Notes: generated by a model from the letters alone, not told the origin. Numbered from the stretch's first letter, positions 1-6,934 are shown. The stretch: 10,819 bases of DNA from an uncultured Thermoleophilia bacterium (GCA_903921965.1 CAIXSE010000371.1:1-10819); one strand, 5' to 3'. Numbers and translations: made by a program.

Positions 1-1014
1 CCGGCCTGCACCAACTTCGAGCGCTGGGACATCGGCGACTGGGCGCACGCCTCGGGCTACGGCACGCACAAGTTCGAGCAGGTCAACCACCGCATCATCG
101 TGCTCCAGAAGAAGTGCGTGGAGCCGCTCGGCGAGTCACGTTCCGACTACGAGATCTTCGCGGCGCTCGCCGGCAGGCTCGGCATCGGCGACGTCTACAC
201 CGACGGCGGCCTGACCGAGCTCGACTGGGTGAAGCGCATCTTCGCCGCCAGCGACCTGCCGAAGCACGTCTCGTGGGACGAGTTCGCCGAGAAGGGCTAC
301 TACGTCGTCCCCGTACCCGAGCCCCACCCTTCGACGCCGGCCCTTCGCTGGTTCGCCGAGGACCGCGAGCGCGACACCCCCGACTGGGGCCCGCCGCCGT
401 GGGACACCGTGGGCGGCAAGGGCCTGCAGACCAGCACCGGCAAGATCGAGTTCGTCAGCTCCAGCCTCACGCGGTTCTACGCCTCCGGCGAGGTCGTGGA
501 CGAGGAGCGCCCCGCGATGGGGCCGCAGTACATCGAGAGCTGGGAGGGCCACCGCACGACCGGGCTCACGGCGGCGTACCCGCTGCAGCTGCTGTCGCCG
601 CACCCGCGCTTCAGCTTCCACACCCACGGCGACTGCAAGGACGCCTGGGCGATCGACATCGAGGAGCACCGCCTGCTCAAGGACGACGGGCGGCACTACT
701 GGATCATCCGGCTGCACACCGACGACGCCGAGGCACGCGGCATCGCCCACGGCGACCTCGTGCGCGCCTTCAACGACCGCGGCGAGGTCGTGCTGGCCGC
801 CTACCTCACCGAGCGCGTGCGGCCCGGCACGGTGCACTGCTACGAGTCGTGCGCCGACTACGAGCCGGCCGGCGAGCCGGGGCACTCGCCCGAGCTCGCC
901 GGCTGCATCAACATCCTGACGCCAAAGCGCTTCATCACGCCCACCTCTCCCGGACAGGCGTGCAACACCGCGCTCGTCCAGGTGGAGCGCCTGCCGGACG
1001 ACCGGCAGCCCTGA
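1..1014 (+). CDS. Molybdopterin-dependent oxidoreductase (DMSO reductase family), C-terminal part, 5' truncated
   Basis: The reading frame is open from base 1, so the gene begins outside the window; 337 residues and a TGA stop are present. The first residues (PACTNFERWDIGDWAHASGY) and the following QKKCVEPLGESRSDYEIF segment are typical of the late catalytic region of bis-molybdopterin guanine dinucleotide enzymes. The last roughly 140 residues, from about PLQLLSPHPRFSFHTHGD to the end, look like the molydopterin dinucleotide-binding domain: 'ARGIAHGDLVRAFNDRGEV', then an 'R.GTVH.YES' block, then a 'NILTPKRF...SPGQACNTALV' tail. The HPRFSFHTHGD wording recalls the pyrogallol-phloroglucinol transhydroxylase (large subunit) branch rather than nitrate or formate enzymes, but this comes from memory of the family. 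The iron-sulfur N-terminus and the metal-ligand residue lie outside the window. The gene converges on the liv operon and ends at a pair of hairpins. Family is confident; substrate is not. Confidence 0.85.
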   Translation, partial: PACTNFERWDIGDWAHASGYGTHKFEQVNHRIIVLQKKCVEPLGESRSDYEIFAALAGRLGIGDVYTDGGLTELDWVKRIFAASDLPKHVSWDEFAEKGYYVVPVPEPHPSTPALRWFAEDRERDTPDWGPPPWDTVGGKGLQTSTGKIEFVSSSLTRFYASGEVVDEERPAMGPQYIESWEGHRTTGLTAAYPLQLLSPHPRFSFHTHGDCKDAWAIDIEEHRLLKDDGRHYWIIRLHTDDAEARGIAHGDLVRAFNDRGEVVLAAYLTERVRPGTVHCYESCADYEPAGEPGHSPELAGCINILTPKRFITPTSPGQACNTALVQVERLPDDRQP

Positions 1015-1025
1015 CCGCCGGAGGC

Positions 1026-1051
1026 GGGCGGCGCCGGCGGTGGCGCCGCCC
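1026..1051. terminator. GC-rich hairpin in the convergent gap (first of two)
   Basis: A perfect 10-bp inverted repeat, GGGCGGCGCC and GGCGCCGCCC, is separated by 6 nt. It starts 11 bp after the stop of the + strand molybdoenzyme gene. No T-tract follows, so it is either a weak intrinsic terminator or a 3'-end stabilising stem. Confidence 0.5.
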
Positions 1052-1063
1052 CCGTGACCGGCC

Positions 1064-1097
1064 CGGGCGGCGGAGGCCCCTGCGCCTCCGCCGCCCG
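1064..1097. terminator. Probable bidirectional terminator between convergent genes
   Basis: A perfect 14-bp stem (1064-1077 with 1084-1097) encloses a 6-nt loop. On the + strand it is followed by the pyrimidine-rich stretch GTCTTCTCCT. It lies 50 bp past the molybdoenzyme stop and 12 bp past the cupin stop on the other strand, which is where a shared terminator is expected for tail-to-tail genes. Confidence 0.65.
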
Positions 1098-1108
1098 TCT
1101 TCTCCTGC

Positions 1109-1555
1109 TCAGCCGTAGCGGCCCGAGCCGAGGCCGATGGCGATGGTCAGGATCGGCCTGTCCACGCGCTCGAACACCAGAGGACCGTGCGCCAGTCCTG
1201 CAGGCACGTAGATGGCCGTGGTCCTCGTGAGCGCGAAGGTCTCCGCGTCGGCAGCATCCCCCATCCCCCAGGACACCAGGCCGCCGAGGTCGCCGAGGTC
1301 CCGCGGGTCCGAGCCCACGAGAAGGACGATCTCCGGGAACGGGTGCACGTGCAGGCCCGGAAGCTCCCGCGGGGACGTCTTCTCCCAGACCCAGACGATA
1401 TCGAGCCAGGTGCCCGACTCCGGGCAGAGATCAGCGTCCAGGTACACGGGGTCGGGGTACGTGAACCCCCTCACGCAGCTGAAGTCGTGGTGGGCGAGGT
1501 CCCGGACGAGCTTGGGGTCCGCGACGACGTACCTGCCGTACTTGCCGCCGGTCAT
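1109..1555 (-). CDS. Small single-domain cupin protein, translationally coupled to livF
   Basis: This 148-residue protein carries both cupin motifs. Motif 1 is HVHPFPE, with H69, H71 and E75 followed by a glycine at 81. Motif 2 is PAGLAH, with P118, G120 and H123. Together they give the three-His/one-Glu set that binds a divalent metal, so it is likely metal-binding and perhaps catalytic. Two acidic and aromatic stretches, around residues 31-57, come before the barrel. The ATG start is fixed by a 4-base ATGA overlap with the livF stop (1552-1555), so the two are translated from one message. No signal peptide or membrane segment is visible, so it should be cytosolic. The substrate is unknown. 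Position as the last gene of a transporter operon suggests it acts on, or senses, the imported compound. A dioxygenase, isomerase or small-molecule-binding role would all fit. Confidence 0.85.
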   Translation of the reverse strand: MTGGKYGRYVVADPKLVRDLAHHDFSCVRGFTYPDPVYLDADLCPESGTWLDIVWVWEKTSPRELPGLHVHPFPEIVLLVGSDPRDLGDLGGLVSWGMGDAADAETFALTRTTAIYVPAGLAHGPLVFERVDRPILTIAIGLGSGRYG

Positions 1556-2259
1556 TCGCCCCCGACGCCGAGGTACTGAGCCTTCACGGACTCGTTGTCG
1601 ACGAGGTCCTTGGGCTCCGAGTGGTACACCATCTCGCCCTTGCTCATGATGTAGGCGTAGTCGGCCACGCTCATCGCCATGCCGAAGTCCTGCTCGACGA
1701 CGAGGATGGATTGGCCGGCCTCCTTGAGGCGGCCGATGACGCGGTAGACCTCCTGCACCACGATGGGCGCCAGGCCCTCGGACGGCTCGTCGAGCATGAG
1801 CAGGTCGGGGTTCGTCATGAGCGCCCGGGCGATCGTGAGCATCTGCTGCTCGCCGCCGCTGAGGAGGTTGCCCTTGTTCTTCCCGCGCTCCTTGAGGCGG
1901 GGGAAGGTCTCGTACACCTTCTCCAGCGTCCAGGGGTCCTTCTTGTCGCCGGTGCGCGCGGCCATGGTGAGGTTCTCGGTCACCGAGAGCGACGGGAAGA
2001 TCATGCGGCCCTGCGGCACCAGGCCGATGCCGGCGCGCGCGATCTTCTCCGGAGCCTGCCCGACGAGCTCGACGCCGTTGAACCGGATGCTGCCCGTGCG
2101 CGGCGGCGTGAGGCCGATGATGGAGCGGATGGTGGTGGTCTTGCCCATGCCGTTGCGTCCGAGCAGGGCGACCACGCTGCCGTCCTTGACCGTCATGTCG
2201 ACGCCGTGGAGCACGTGGCTCTCGCCGTAGTACGTGTGGATGCCGGTGAGCTCGAGCAT
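1552..2259 (-). CDS. livF: Branched-chain amino acid-type ABC transporter, ATP-binding protein LivF
   Basis: This 235-residue ATPase has the usual LivF length. Visible motifs are Walker A GRNGMGKTT (34-42), Q-loop Gln83 in VPQGRMIFPSLSVTENL, signature LSGGE (133-137), and Walker B LLMLDEP (153-159) with catalytic Glu158. The usual H-loop histidine is replaced in 'ILVVEQDF', as is normal for LivF, where the position reads EQ. It should pair with LivG on the cytoplasmic face of LivH/LivM and hydrolyse ATP to drive uptake. The ATG lies 6 bp after the livG stop; only a weak purine stretch precedes it, so coupling to livG translation is likely. Its stop overlaps the start of the cupin gene (ATGA). 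The HAAT family also moves amides, urea and aromatic acids, so the LIV label names the family, not the substrate. Confidence 0.95.
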   Translation of the reverse strand: MLELTGIHTYYGESHVLHGVDMTVKDGSVVALLGRNGMGKTTTIRSIIGLTPPRTGSIRFNGVELVGQAPEKIARAGIGLVPQGRMIFPSLSVTENLTMAARTGDKKDPWTLEKVYETFPRLKERGKNKGNLLSGGEQQMLTIARALMTNPDLLMLDEPSEGLAPIVVQEVYRVIGRLKEAGQSILVVEQDFGMAMSVADYAYIMSKGEMVYHSEPKDLVDNESVKAQYLGVGGE

Positions 2260-2265
2260 CGCCGG

Positions 2266-3030
2266 TCACTGCCCCGCGGTGCTCGCCTTGTGCGAGCCCA
2301 TGTAGATGTCCTTGACTGTCTGGTTGGCGCGGATCTCGTCGGGCGTACCTTCGGCCGAGATGGCGCCGAAGTGCAGCAGGATGATGCGTTCGGCGACGCC
2401 GAACACGAGGTCCATGTCGTGGGCGATCATCAGCACGGTGATCTTCCTCCCGAGCGCGCGGATGCGCTCCGTGATGTCCGCGCTCTCCGTGGGCGTGAGA
2501 CCGCAGCTCGGCTCGTCGAGCATGAGCAGGTCCGGGCTGCTGGCGAGGCTGAGCCCCATCTCGATCTTGCGCTGCTCGCCGTAGGCCAGCGACGCCACCG
2601 TCTCGTCGCGCTTGTCCCACAGGTCGATGGTCTCGAGGAGCTGCTGGGCTTCCTCCCGGAGAGCCTTGTCGCCCATGAACGCACCCCAGACGCGGTAGCG
2701 CCCCGCGCGTACGCCCTGCAGGGCGATGCGCACGTTGGTGAGCACCGTCTCGTTGGGGAACAGGCTGGTGATCTGGAACGACCTGGCCATGCCCAGCTGG
2801 GTGCGCGCGTACACCGGCTTGTGCGTGATGTCCTTGCCCTTGAAGAGCACCTTGCCGCTCGACGGCTTGAGCTGGCCGTTGAGCAGGTTGAACAGCGTGG
2901 TCTTGCCGGCGCCGTTGGGCCCGATCATGACGAGGCGCTCGCCCTCTTCGACGGCGAAGGACACCTGGTCGACGGCGGCGAGGCCGCCGAAGTGCACGGA
3001 GAGGTCCTGGACCTCAAGCAGCGCGACCAC
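2266..3030 (-). CDS. livG: Branched-chain amino acid-type ABC transporter, ATP-binding protein LivG
   Basis: This 254-residue ATPase carries Walker A GPNGAGKTT (37-45), Q-loop Gln86 in ARSFQITSLFPNETVLTNV, signature LAYGEQ (148-153, the LivG variant of LSGGQ), Walker B LLMLDEP (168-174) with Glu173, and H-loop His204 in IAHDMD. The LTPTES segment after Walker B and the C-terminal EIRANQTVKDIYMG stretch are typical of LivG. The start is GTG at 3028-3030, preceded by a strong GGAGGAGG ribosome-binding site (3038-3045) with a 7-nt spacer. That site lies inside the end of livM, whose last 17 nt overlap this gene. Its partner is LivF, 6 bp downstream. Role: one half of the ATPase engine of the LivHMGF importer. 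Confidence 0.95.
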   Translation of the reverse strand: MVALLEVQDLSVHFGGLAAVDQVSFAVEEGERLVMIGPNGAGKTTLFNLLNGQLKPSSGKVLFKGKDITHKPVYARTQLGMARSFQITSLFPNETVLTNVRIALQGVRAGRYRVWGAFMGDKALREEAQQLLETIDLWDKRDETVASLAYGEQRKIEMGLSLASSPDLLMLDEPSCGLTPTESADITERIRALGRKITVLMIAHDMDLVFGVAERIILLHFGAISAEGTPDEIRANQTVKDIYMGSHKASTAGQ

Positions 3031-4081
3031 GGACCAACCTCCTCCACCCGTTCAGCACCATGACGCCGATGCCCTGCGGGATGACCATGATGACGACCAC
3101 GATGATGGTGCCCATGATGAGCGGCCAGCGGTCTGGCACGTACACGCTGGAGAGGTACTCGACGCCGACCACGACGACGGCGCCGATCACGGGCCCGAAG
3201 AACCAGGAGGCACTGCCGAGGATGACGATGAGGAACACGATGTCGGTCATCGCCATGCCCATGTTGCCCGGCACCATCACGCCGCCGAAGTAGGCGAACA
3301 GCGCGCCGGCGATACCGCCGAACGCGCCGGCGATGATGTACGACGTGTACTTGTAGAGCCAGGTGTTGTAGCCCAGCGCCTGCATGCGGCGCTCGTTGTC
3401 GTGGATGCCCCGCAGCGCGTAGCCGTAGTGGGAGTTGACCAGCCTGTAGACCAGGAAGAGGCACACGACGACGATCAGCAGGACCAGGAAGTAGAAGCTG
3501 AACGAGTTGATGGTGATCGGCAGGCCGAGGTCGGGGTACGGGATGCCGGCGAGCCCCGTGGAGCCGCCGGTGAGCGACCGCGCGGCGATGGCCACGCGGA
3601 CCAGAAGCTCGCCGAACGCGAGGGTCACCAGCAGGAAGTAGATGGGGTTGTCCGACGCCCCCACGCCGTACACGCGGAAGGCGGGGATACCGAGGCCGGC
3701 TCCCAGCAGAGCGGTGAGCACGATCACCAGCAGGAGGTTGACCCAGAAGTTGGTGATGCCGCCGTGGACGATGAGGATGCCGCAGGCGTAGCCGCCGAAG
3801 CCGAAGTAGGCGGCGTGGCCGAAGGTGGGGATGCCTTCGAAGCCCCAGAGGATGTTCATGCTCACCCCGAAGAGGGCGAAGATCATCATCTTGGTGACCA
3901 GGCTCTGGATGTACGAGGGCACGAAGGTCGGCAGCACGAGCAGCAGCACTAGGATGACGATGGCCGGCAGCCACGCCTTGAGCATCGCCGCCGCCCCGCC
4001 CTTTCCGGCGGCGGCCGGCGACACGCTCGCCGACCTGCGGGCCAGGCGGCCGAACAGCACCTCCGCGGGTCGCGTGGCCAT
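3014..4081 (-). CDS. livM: Branched-chain amino acid-type ABC transporter permease LivM
   Basis: This is a 355-residue polytopic membrane protein. About 33 polar, Ala/Gly-rich residues precede the first hydrophobic segment (AWLPAIVILVLLLVLPTF). Family hallmarks follow: GVSMNILWGFEGIPTFGHAAYFGFGGYA and LLVTLAFGELLVRVAIAARSLTGGSTGL, the conserved LivM block thought to face the ATPases. The C-terminus is a further hydrophobic segment ending in a basic tail (GWRRLVRGRAA). I chose the ATG at 4079-4081 because it forms a TGATG junction with the livH stop and sits downstream of GGAAGGAAGG. An in-frame ATG at 3983-3985 (MLKAWLP) would give a 323-residue protein without the polar extension and cannot be excluded. 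Its stop lies 17 nt inside livG. Confidence 0.93.
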   Translation of the reverse strand: MATRPAEVLFGRLARRSASVSPAAAGKGGAAAMLKAWLPAIVILVLLLVLPTFVPSYIQSLVTKMMIFALFGVSMNILWGFEGIPTFGHAAYFGFGGYACGILIVHGGITNFWVNLLLVIVLTALLGAGLGIPAFRVYGVGASDNPIYFLLVTLAFGELLVRVAIAARSLTGGSTGLAGIPYPDLGLPITINSFSFYFLVLLIVVVCLFLVYRLVNSHYGYALRGIHDNERRMQALGYNTWLYKYTSYIIAGAFGGIAGALFAYFGGVMVPGNMGMAMTDIVFLIVILGSASWFFGPVIGAVVVVGVEYLSSVYVPDRWPLIMGTIIVVVIMVIPQGIGVMVLNGWRRLVRGRAA

Positions 4082-4941
4082 CAGAAGACCTTCCTTCCGA
4101 TGAGACCGCTCGGGCGCACCAGCAGGACGACGATGAAGATCACGTACGACGTGAAGAGCGCCGCCTGCGGCACGTAGGCCTTCCCGTAGGTGTCCAGCAG
4201 GCCGATGATCAGCGCCCCGAGCAGCGTGCCCTGGATGTAGCCCGTGCCGCCCACGACGACGACCATGAGCGTGAGCAGCAGCAGCGCGTCGCCCATGGAC
4301 GGATAGGCGCCGAGGATGGGGGCGCCGAGGATGCCGGCGAAGCCGGCCAGCGCGGCGCCGAACAGGAACACGAGGGTGCTCACGAGCCCGTAGTTGATGC
4401 CCAGGCTCCTGGTCATCTCCTTGTTGTCCATGCCGGCGCGGATGATGGCGCCCACCCGCGTCTTGTCCTGCATCCACCACAGCACCACGAGCAGGGCGAG
4501 GCCGATGCCCACGATGGCGAGCCGGTAGATCGGGAAAGCGAGGTCACCGATGCGCACGACGCCGGTGAACAGCGACGGCGTCATGGCCATCTTGGCGAAC
4601 GGCCCCCAGACCCAGAGGACGATGTTCGCGAAGGCGTAGCTCAACCCGATGGTGAGCACCGCCTGCTCGGGCACTTTGCCGTAGAGGTGCCGCAGGAAGA
4701 AGAAGTAGATACCCAGGCCGATGAGGCCGGTGCCGATGGCGGCGACGACCACGCCGAGCCAGAAGGTGTCGAGCTTGCTCACTATCGCCAGGCCGAAGTA
4801 GGCGCCCATCATGTACAGGGCGCCGTGCGAGAGGTTCAGGACGCCCATGACCCCGAAGGTCAGAGAGAACCCGGCGGCGAGCAGGAACAGGATGAAGGCG
4901 TACGAGACGCCGTTCAGCGTCGTGATGGTGAATGTGCTCAT
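4081..4941 (-). CDS. livH: Branched-chain amino acid-type ABC transporter permease LivH
   Basis: This 286-residue integral membrane permease has the LivH opening TLNGVSYAFILFLLAAGFSL, followed by GVMGVLNLSHGALYMMGAYFG, an almost invariant block of the family. The cytoplasmic coupling region near the C-terminus reads GGTGYIQGTLLGALIIGL, and the protein ends with LVRPSGLIGRKVF. I chose the ATG at 4939-4941, preceded by AGGGGGG; a GTG at 4966-4968 would add nine residues with no hydrophobic or conserved character. It is the first gene of livHMGF-cupin and forms a TGATG junction with livM. A promoter with an overlapping palindromic operator lies about 180 bp upstream. It pairs with LivM to form the translocation channel. 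Confidence 0.94.
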   Translation of the reverse strand: MSTFTITTLNGVSYAFILFLLAAGFSLTFGVMGVLNLSHGALYMMGAYFGLAIVSKLDTFWLGVVVAAIGTGLIGLGIYFFFLRHLYGKVPEQAVLTIGLSYAFANIVLWVWGPFAKMAMTPSLFTGVVRIGDLAFPIYRLAIVGIGLALLVVLWWMQDKTRVGAIIRAGMDNKEMTRSLGINYGLVSTLVFLFGAALAGFAGILGAPILGAYPSMGDALLLLTLMVVVVGGTGYIQGTLLGALIIGLLDTYGKAYVPQAALFTSYVIFIVVLLVRPSGLIGRKVF

Positions 4942-5117
4942 ACGCCCCCCTGGCGTCGAGACGGGCACGAACAGCGAAGATCCGGCAGCGCGCCGGCGTC
5001 ACGGTGTCGCTCGTTGAGCTTCTGTCCCACCTCCCTCACGCTGCCGGTCGGCGCCGCGCGCACTGCCGCGCACCGAGGATGCCGTCTGGACGCACCCCGC
5101 GGTCGCCTGTCTGTTTC
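4942..5117 (-). other. Predicted livH 5' leader, about 175 nt
   Basis: This stretch lies between the proposed livH promoter and the livH start. I recognise no riboswitch or RNA gene in it. An open frame on the - strand (GTG at 5039) ends with TGA at 4938-4940, overlapping the livH ATG, but it has no convincing ribosome-binding site and its composition looks non-coding. Confidence 0.3.
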
Positions 5118-5123
5118 GCAGGA

Positions 5124-5141
5124 ATGATATACCGATATCAC
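5124..5141. promoter_or_regulatory. Operator copy 1: ATGATATACCGATATCAC
   Basis: It contains the perfect inverted repeat TGATAT-N4-ATATCA (5125-5140). It matches the copy upstream of the aminotransferase (9392-9409) at 15 of 18 positions, and all three mismatches fall in the centre between the arms. The regulator is not known; the IclR-family protein encoded at 9737-10609 is the only one in the window and the best candidate. Confidence 0.65.
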
Positions 5142-5151
5142 CCTGTGGCAA
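5124..5151 (-). promoter_or_regulatory. Predicted livH promoter (TTGCCA-N16-TATCAT)
   Basis: On the - strand, TTGCCA (5146-5151) is followed after 16 bp by TATCAT (5124-5129), a reasonable housekeeping-sigma promoter pointing at livH. Spacing and -10 sequence are identical in the promoter proposed for the aminotransferase gene. An 18-bp near-palindrome covers the spacer and -10, so a bound regulator would block polymerase here. Confidence 0.6.
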
Positions 5152-5235
5152 GCGCGGATCCCGACGTCACACACAGGGACACCAGCGTTCACGCCCCGGC
5201 CGAGGCTGGACCACGCCTTGCGGCGGCATCGAGAA

Positions 5236-5253
5236 GTGATATCGGCGTTACAC
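5236..5253. promoter_or_regulatory. Operator copy 2 (weaker): GTGATATCGGCGTTACAC
   Basis: Its left ten bases, GTGATATCGG, are identical to the first ten of copy 1 read on the - strand; the other arm is degenerate (13 of 18 overall). Its centre lies 112 bp from that of copy 1. No good -35/-10 pair accompanies it, so it looks like an auxiliary site rather than a second promoter. Confidence 0.45.
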
Positions 5254-5334
5254 GTTTGCTGTGTGGTGCCCGCGATGCGGTCACCACCGCGCTCGCGGCC
5301 CGCGCCACCGCAGAGCGGCCGTCCAGCGACGACG

Positions 5335-5365
5335 GGGGGCTCGCGGCCGCCGGCCGCGAGCCCCC
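5335..5365 (-). terminator. Probable livK terminator
   Basis: A perfect 14-bp GC-rich stem (5335-5348 with 5352-5365) has a 3-nt loop and begins 41 bp past the livK stop on the - strand. No clear U-tract follows. It would stop or reduce read-through from livK into livH, in agreement with a separate livH promoter downstream. Confidence 0.6.
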
Positions 5366-5406
5366 TCCGCGCGTCACTGACACTCACGCGGCACGAGCCG
5401 GACGCG

Positions 5407-6639
5407 TCACTTCTGCTCGTGCAGCAGGCCCTCGTAGGTGTAGACCGGCACCCAGGCGATGCGGTCGCCCACCTGCTTGGTCTCCATCATGAAGTAGCTG
5501 CCGGTGCCCACGTACATGTCCTGGTACTTGCTCATCGTGTACGGGCCGGCCGGCGTGTCGATGGTGACGCTCGACATGGCCTCGATGAGCTTGTCGGGCG
5601 TCGTGTCGCCGCCCAGCTGCTCCACTGCCCCTGCGAACAGGTTGACGGCGAGCCAGGCGCCGAAGCTCTGCATGGTCGGGTACTGGCCGTCGTACTTGGC
5701 CTTGTACGCCTCGACGAACTCCTTGTTCAGCGGGTTGTCGATCTCCGGAGTGTAGAACTCACCGCCGATCAGGCCGAGGGCGTTGTCCCCCAGGTCCGCC
5801 AGCTGCGGCTCGGTGAGGTTGCTGGCCATGGCCGTGATGAGCGGCGCGGTGAGGCCGTAGTCCTTGTACTGTTTGACGAACGGCGCCGCGCCGTTGCCGA
5901 AGATCCACCAGTAGGTGCAGTCGGCGTCCTTCAGGCTGGTCAGGTAGGAGCTGAAGTCGACCGCGTCGATGGGCACGAACTGGGTGCTGAGGATCGTGCC
6001 GCCGGCCTCCTCGAAGCCGTGGTTGAAGCCCTCCTGCAGCTGCCGCCCGGCCGTGTCCTCGTAGTTGATGCAGTTGGCCGTCTTCCAGCCCATCTCCTCG
6101 GCGGCGTACTTGCCGGTGAGGTAGCCGGCGAACGAGAAGAGGCCGCTCGGCACGAACGAGAGACCGTTGGCGGTCTTCATGTTGTCGATCGGCTGACCGT
6201 AGATTGAGATGGACGGGATGCCGCCGTTCTTGGCCAGGTAGTCGGTGACGGCCGCGTTCGCGGGCGAGAAGATCGGTCCGAGCATGACGTCGATGCCGTC
6301 GCTCTCGACGAGCTGCCGCGCCTTGTCGACCGCCTGGACGGGGTCGGAGGCGTTGTCGGCCTTGATGTACTCGACCGGGCGGCCGGCGATCTGGTTGCCG
6401 AGCTGCTCGAGGGCGAGCTCGATGCCCTTGTCGGTCATGTCGGCGTCGACCGCCATGAACCCGGTGAAGCCTTCGTCGAAGCCGATCTTGATGGGTTCGC
6501 CGGTGGCCGCCGGAGCGGGCGAGCCCGACTCCTCGCGAGCCCCGGTGGAGCCGCTGTCGCCGCCGCACGCGGCCAGGACGGTCGCGAAGGCGAGCGCCAG
6601 GACCAGCGCCAGGACGATGAACGTTACTTTCCTCTGCAT
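5407..6639 (-). CDS. livK: ABC transporter substrate-binding lipoprotein, LivK / periplasmic-binding type 1 family
   Basis: This 410-residue protein starts with a lipoprotein signal: basic MQRK, a hydrophobic core (residues 5-22), then the lipobox LAAC with Cys25. A low-complexity Gly/Ser/Ala/Pro linker (about 26-47) leads to the binding domain, which opens with PIKIGFDEGFTGFMAVDADM, the usual start of family 6 solute-binding proteins. The LVESDGIDVMLGPIFSPANAAVTDYLAKNG region (about residue 120) is the typical ligand-pocket loop. The ATG at 6637-6639 follows AGGGGGA with an 8-nt spacer. The protein should be anchored outside the cytoplasmic membrane and deliver ligand to LivHM. It is upstream of livHMGF but separated from it by 465 bp holding a terminator and a second promoter. 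The ligand cannot be read from sequence; amino acids, amides and aromatic acids are all known for this family. Confidence 0.93.
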   Translation of the reverse strand: MQRKVTFIVLALVLALAFATVLAACGGDSGSTGAREESGSPAPAATGEPIKIGFDEGFTGFMAVDADMTDKGIELALEQLGNQIAGRPVEYIKADNASDPVQAVDKARQLVESDGIDVMLGPIFSPANAAVTDYLAKNGGIPSISIYGQPIDNMKTANGLSFVPSGLFSFAGYLTGKYAAEEMGWKTANCINYEDTAGRQLQEGFNHGFEEAGGTILSTQFVPIDAVDFSSYLTSLKDADCTYWWIFGNGAAPFVKQYKDYGLTAPLITAMASNLTEPQLADLGDNALGLIGGEFYTPEIDNPLNKEFVEAYKAKYDGQYPTMQSFGAWLAVNLFAGAVEQLGGDTTPDKLIEAMSSVTIDTPAGPYTMSKYQDMYVGTGSYFMMETKQVGDRIAWVPVYTYEGLLHEQK

Positions 6640-6899
6640 AGTCTCAGTCCCCCTGTGGATCAGCTCTGCGGAAAGCGTGCTCGGTGTGCTGCACGACTGC
6701 GGTGCCCGCCGCACGTGCCCCGGCCCGGTCGCCCGACGGCGGCCCCACACCGTCGCCCGCGGTAGCCCGGAGCACCGGCCGGCGTGGCCGGGTGTCTTCG
6801 CTGCTCGCTCCTTTCGTCCCCCCGGGGGCCTGCTGCGAGGCCCCGGTGCGCCACTGGCCAAAACGTCTAGTTAGCTCGTCGTGGATAGTGCAAACAGTG
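6640..6899 (-). other. Predicted long livK 5' leader, about 260 nt
   Basis: If the promoter at 6906-6934 is correct, livK has a leader of about 260 nt. It is very GC-rich and holds a perfect 7-bp hairpin with a 6-nt loop (6825-6844) near its 5' end, followed on the - strand by a purine-rich GAAAGGAGCGAG stretch that resembles a ribosome-binding site with no obvious gene behind it. I do not recognise a known riboswitch class. Open frames here look like compositional accidents. Confidence 0.35.
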
Positions 6900-6917
6900 G
6901 GGTCGAAAATACCCCAC
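6897..6917. promoter_or_regulatory. Palindrome GTGGGGT-N7-ACCCCAC over the livK -10
   Basis: A perfect 7-bp inverted repeat with a 7-bp centre straddles the predicted livK -10 and start point. It is unrelated to the TGATAT-type operator, so livK may answer to a different regulator. The AT-rich centre in GC-rich surroundings supports a binding site rather than a terminator. Confidence 0.5.
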
Positions 6918-6934
6918 GATGTACGGGCTGACAA
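6906..6934 (-). promoter_or_regulatory. Predicted livK promoter (TTGTCA-N17-TATTTT)
   Basis: On the - strand TTGTCA (6929-6934) and TATTTT (6906-6911) are separated by 17 bp, the optimal spacing. This is one of the few AT-containing stretches of the region and points to livK 267 bp downstream. Confidence 0.55.

Noticed and set aside
1396..1403. CGATATCG inside the cupin gene as a further operator copy
   Set aside because: It has only the 8-bp core without the TGAT/ATCA arms, lies within coding sequence and is away from any promoter.
1621..3952. Long + strand open frames opposite livF, livG and livM
   Set aside because: They have the same antisense composition effect, no ribosome-binding sites and no family motifs, while the - strand encodes complete ABC transporter motifs.
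4938..5039. Possible 33-codon leader peptide ending in an ATGA overlap with the livH start
   Set aside because: The GTG start has no convincing ribosome-binding site, the peptide has no recognisable features, and random open frames of this size are common at this GC content.
5124..5141. Operator interpreted as an FNR or CRP site
   Set aside because: The spacing is wrong: FNR needs TTGAT-N4-ATCAA and CRP needs TGTGA-N6-TCACA. Here the arms are TGATAT-N4-ATATCA, which gives TGAT-N8-ATCA.
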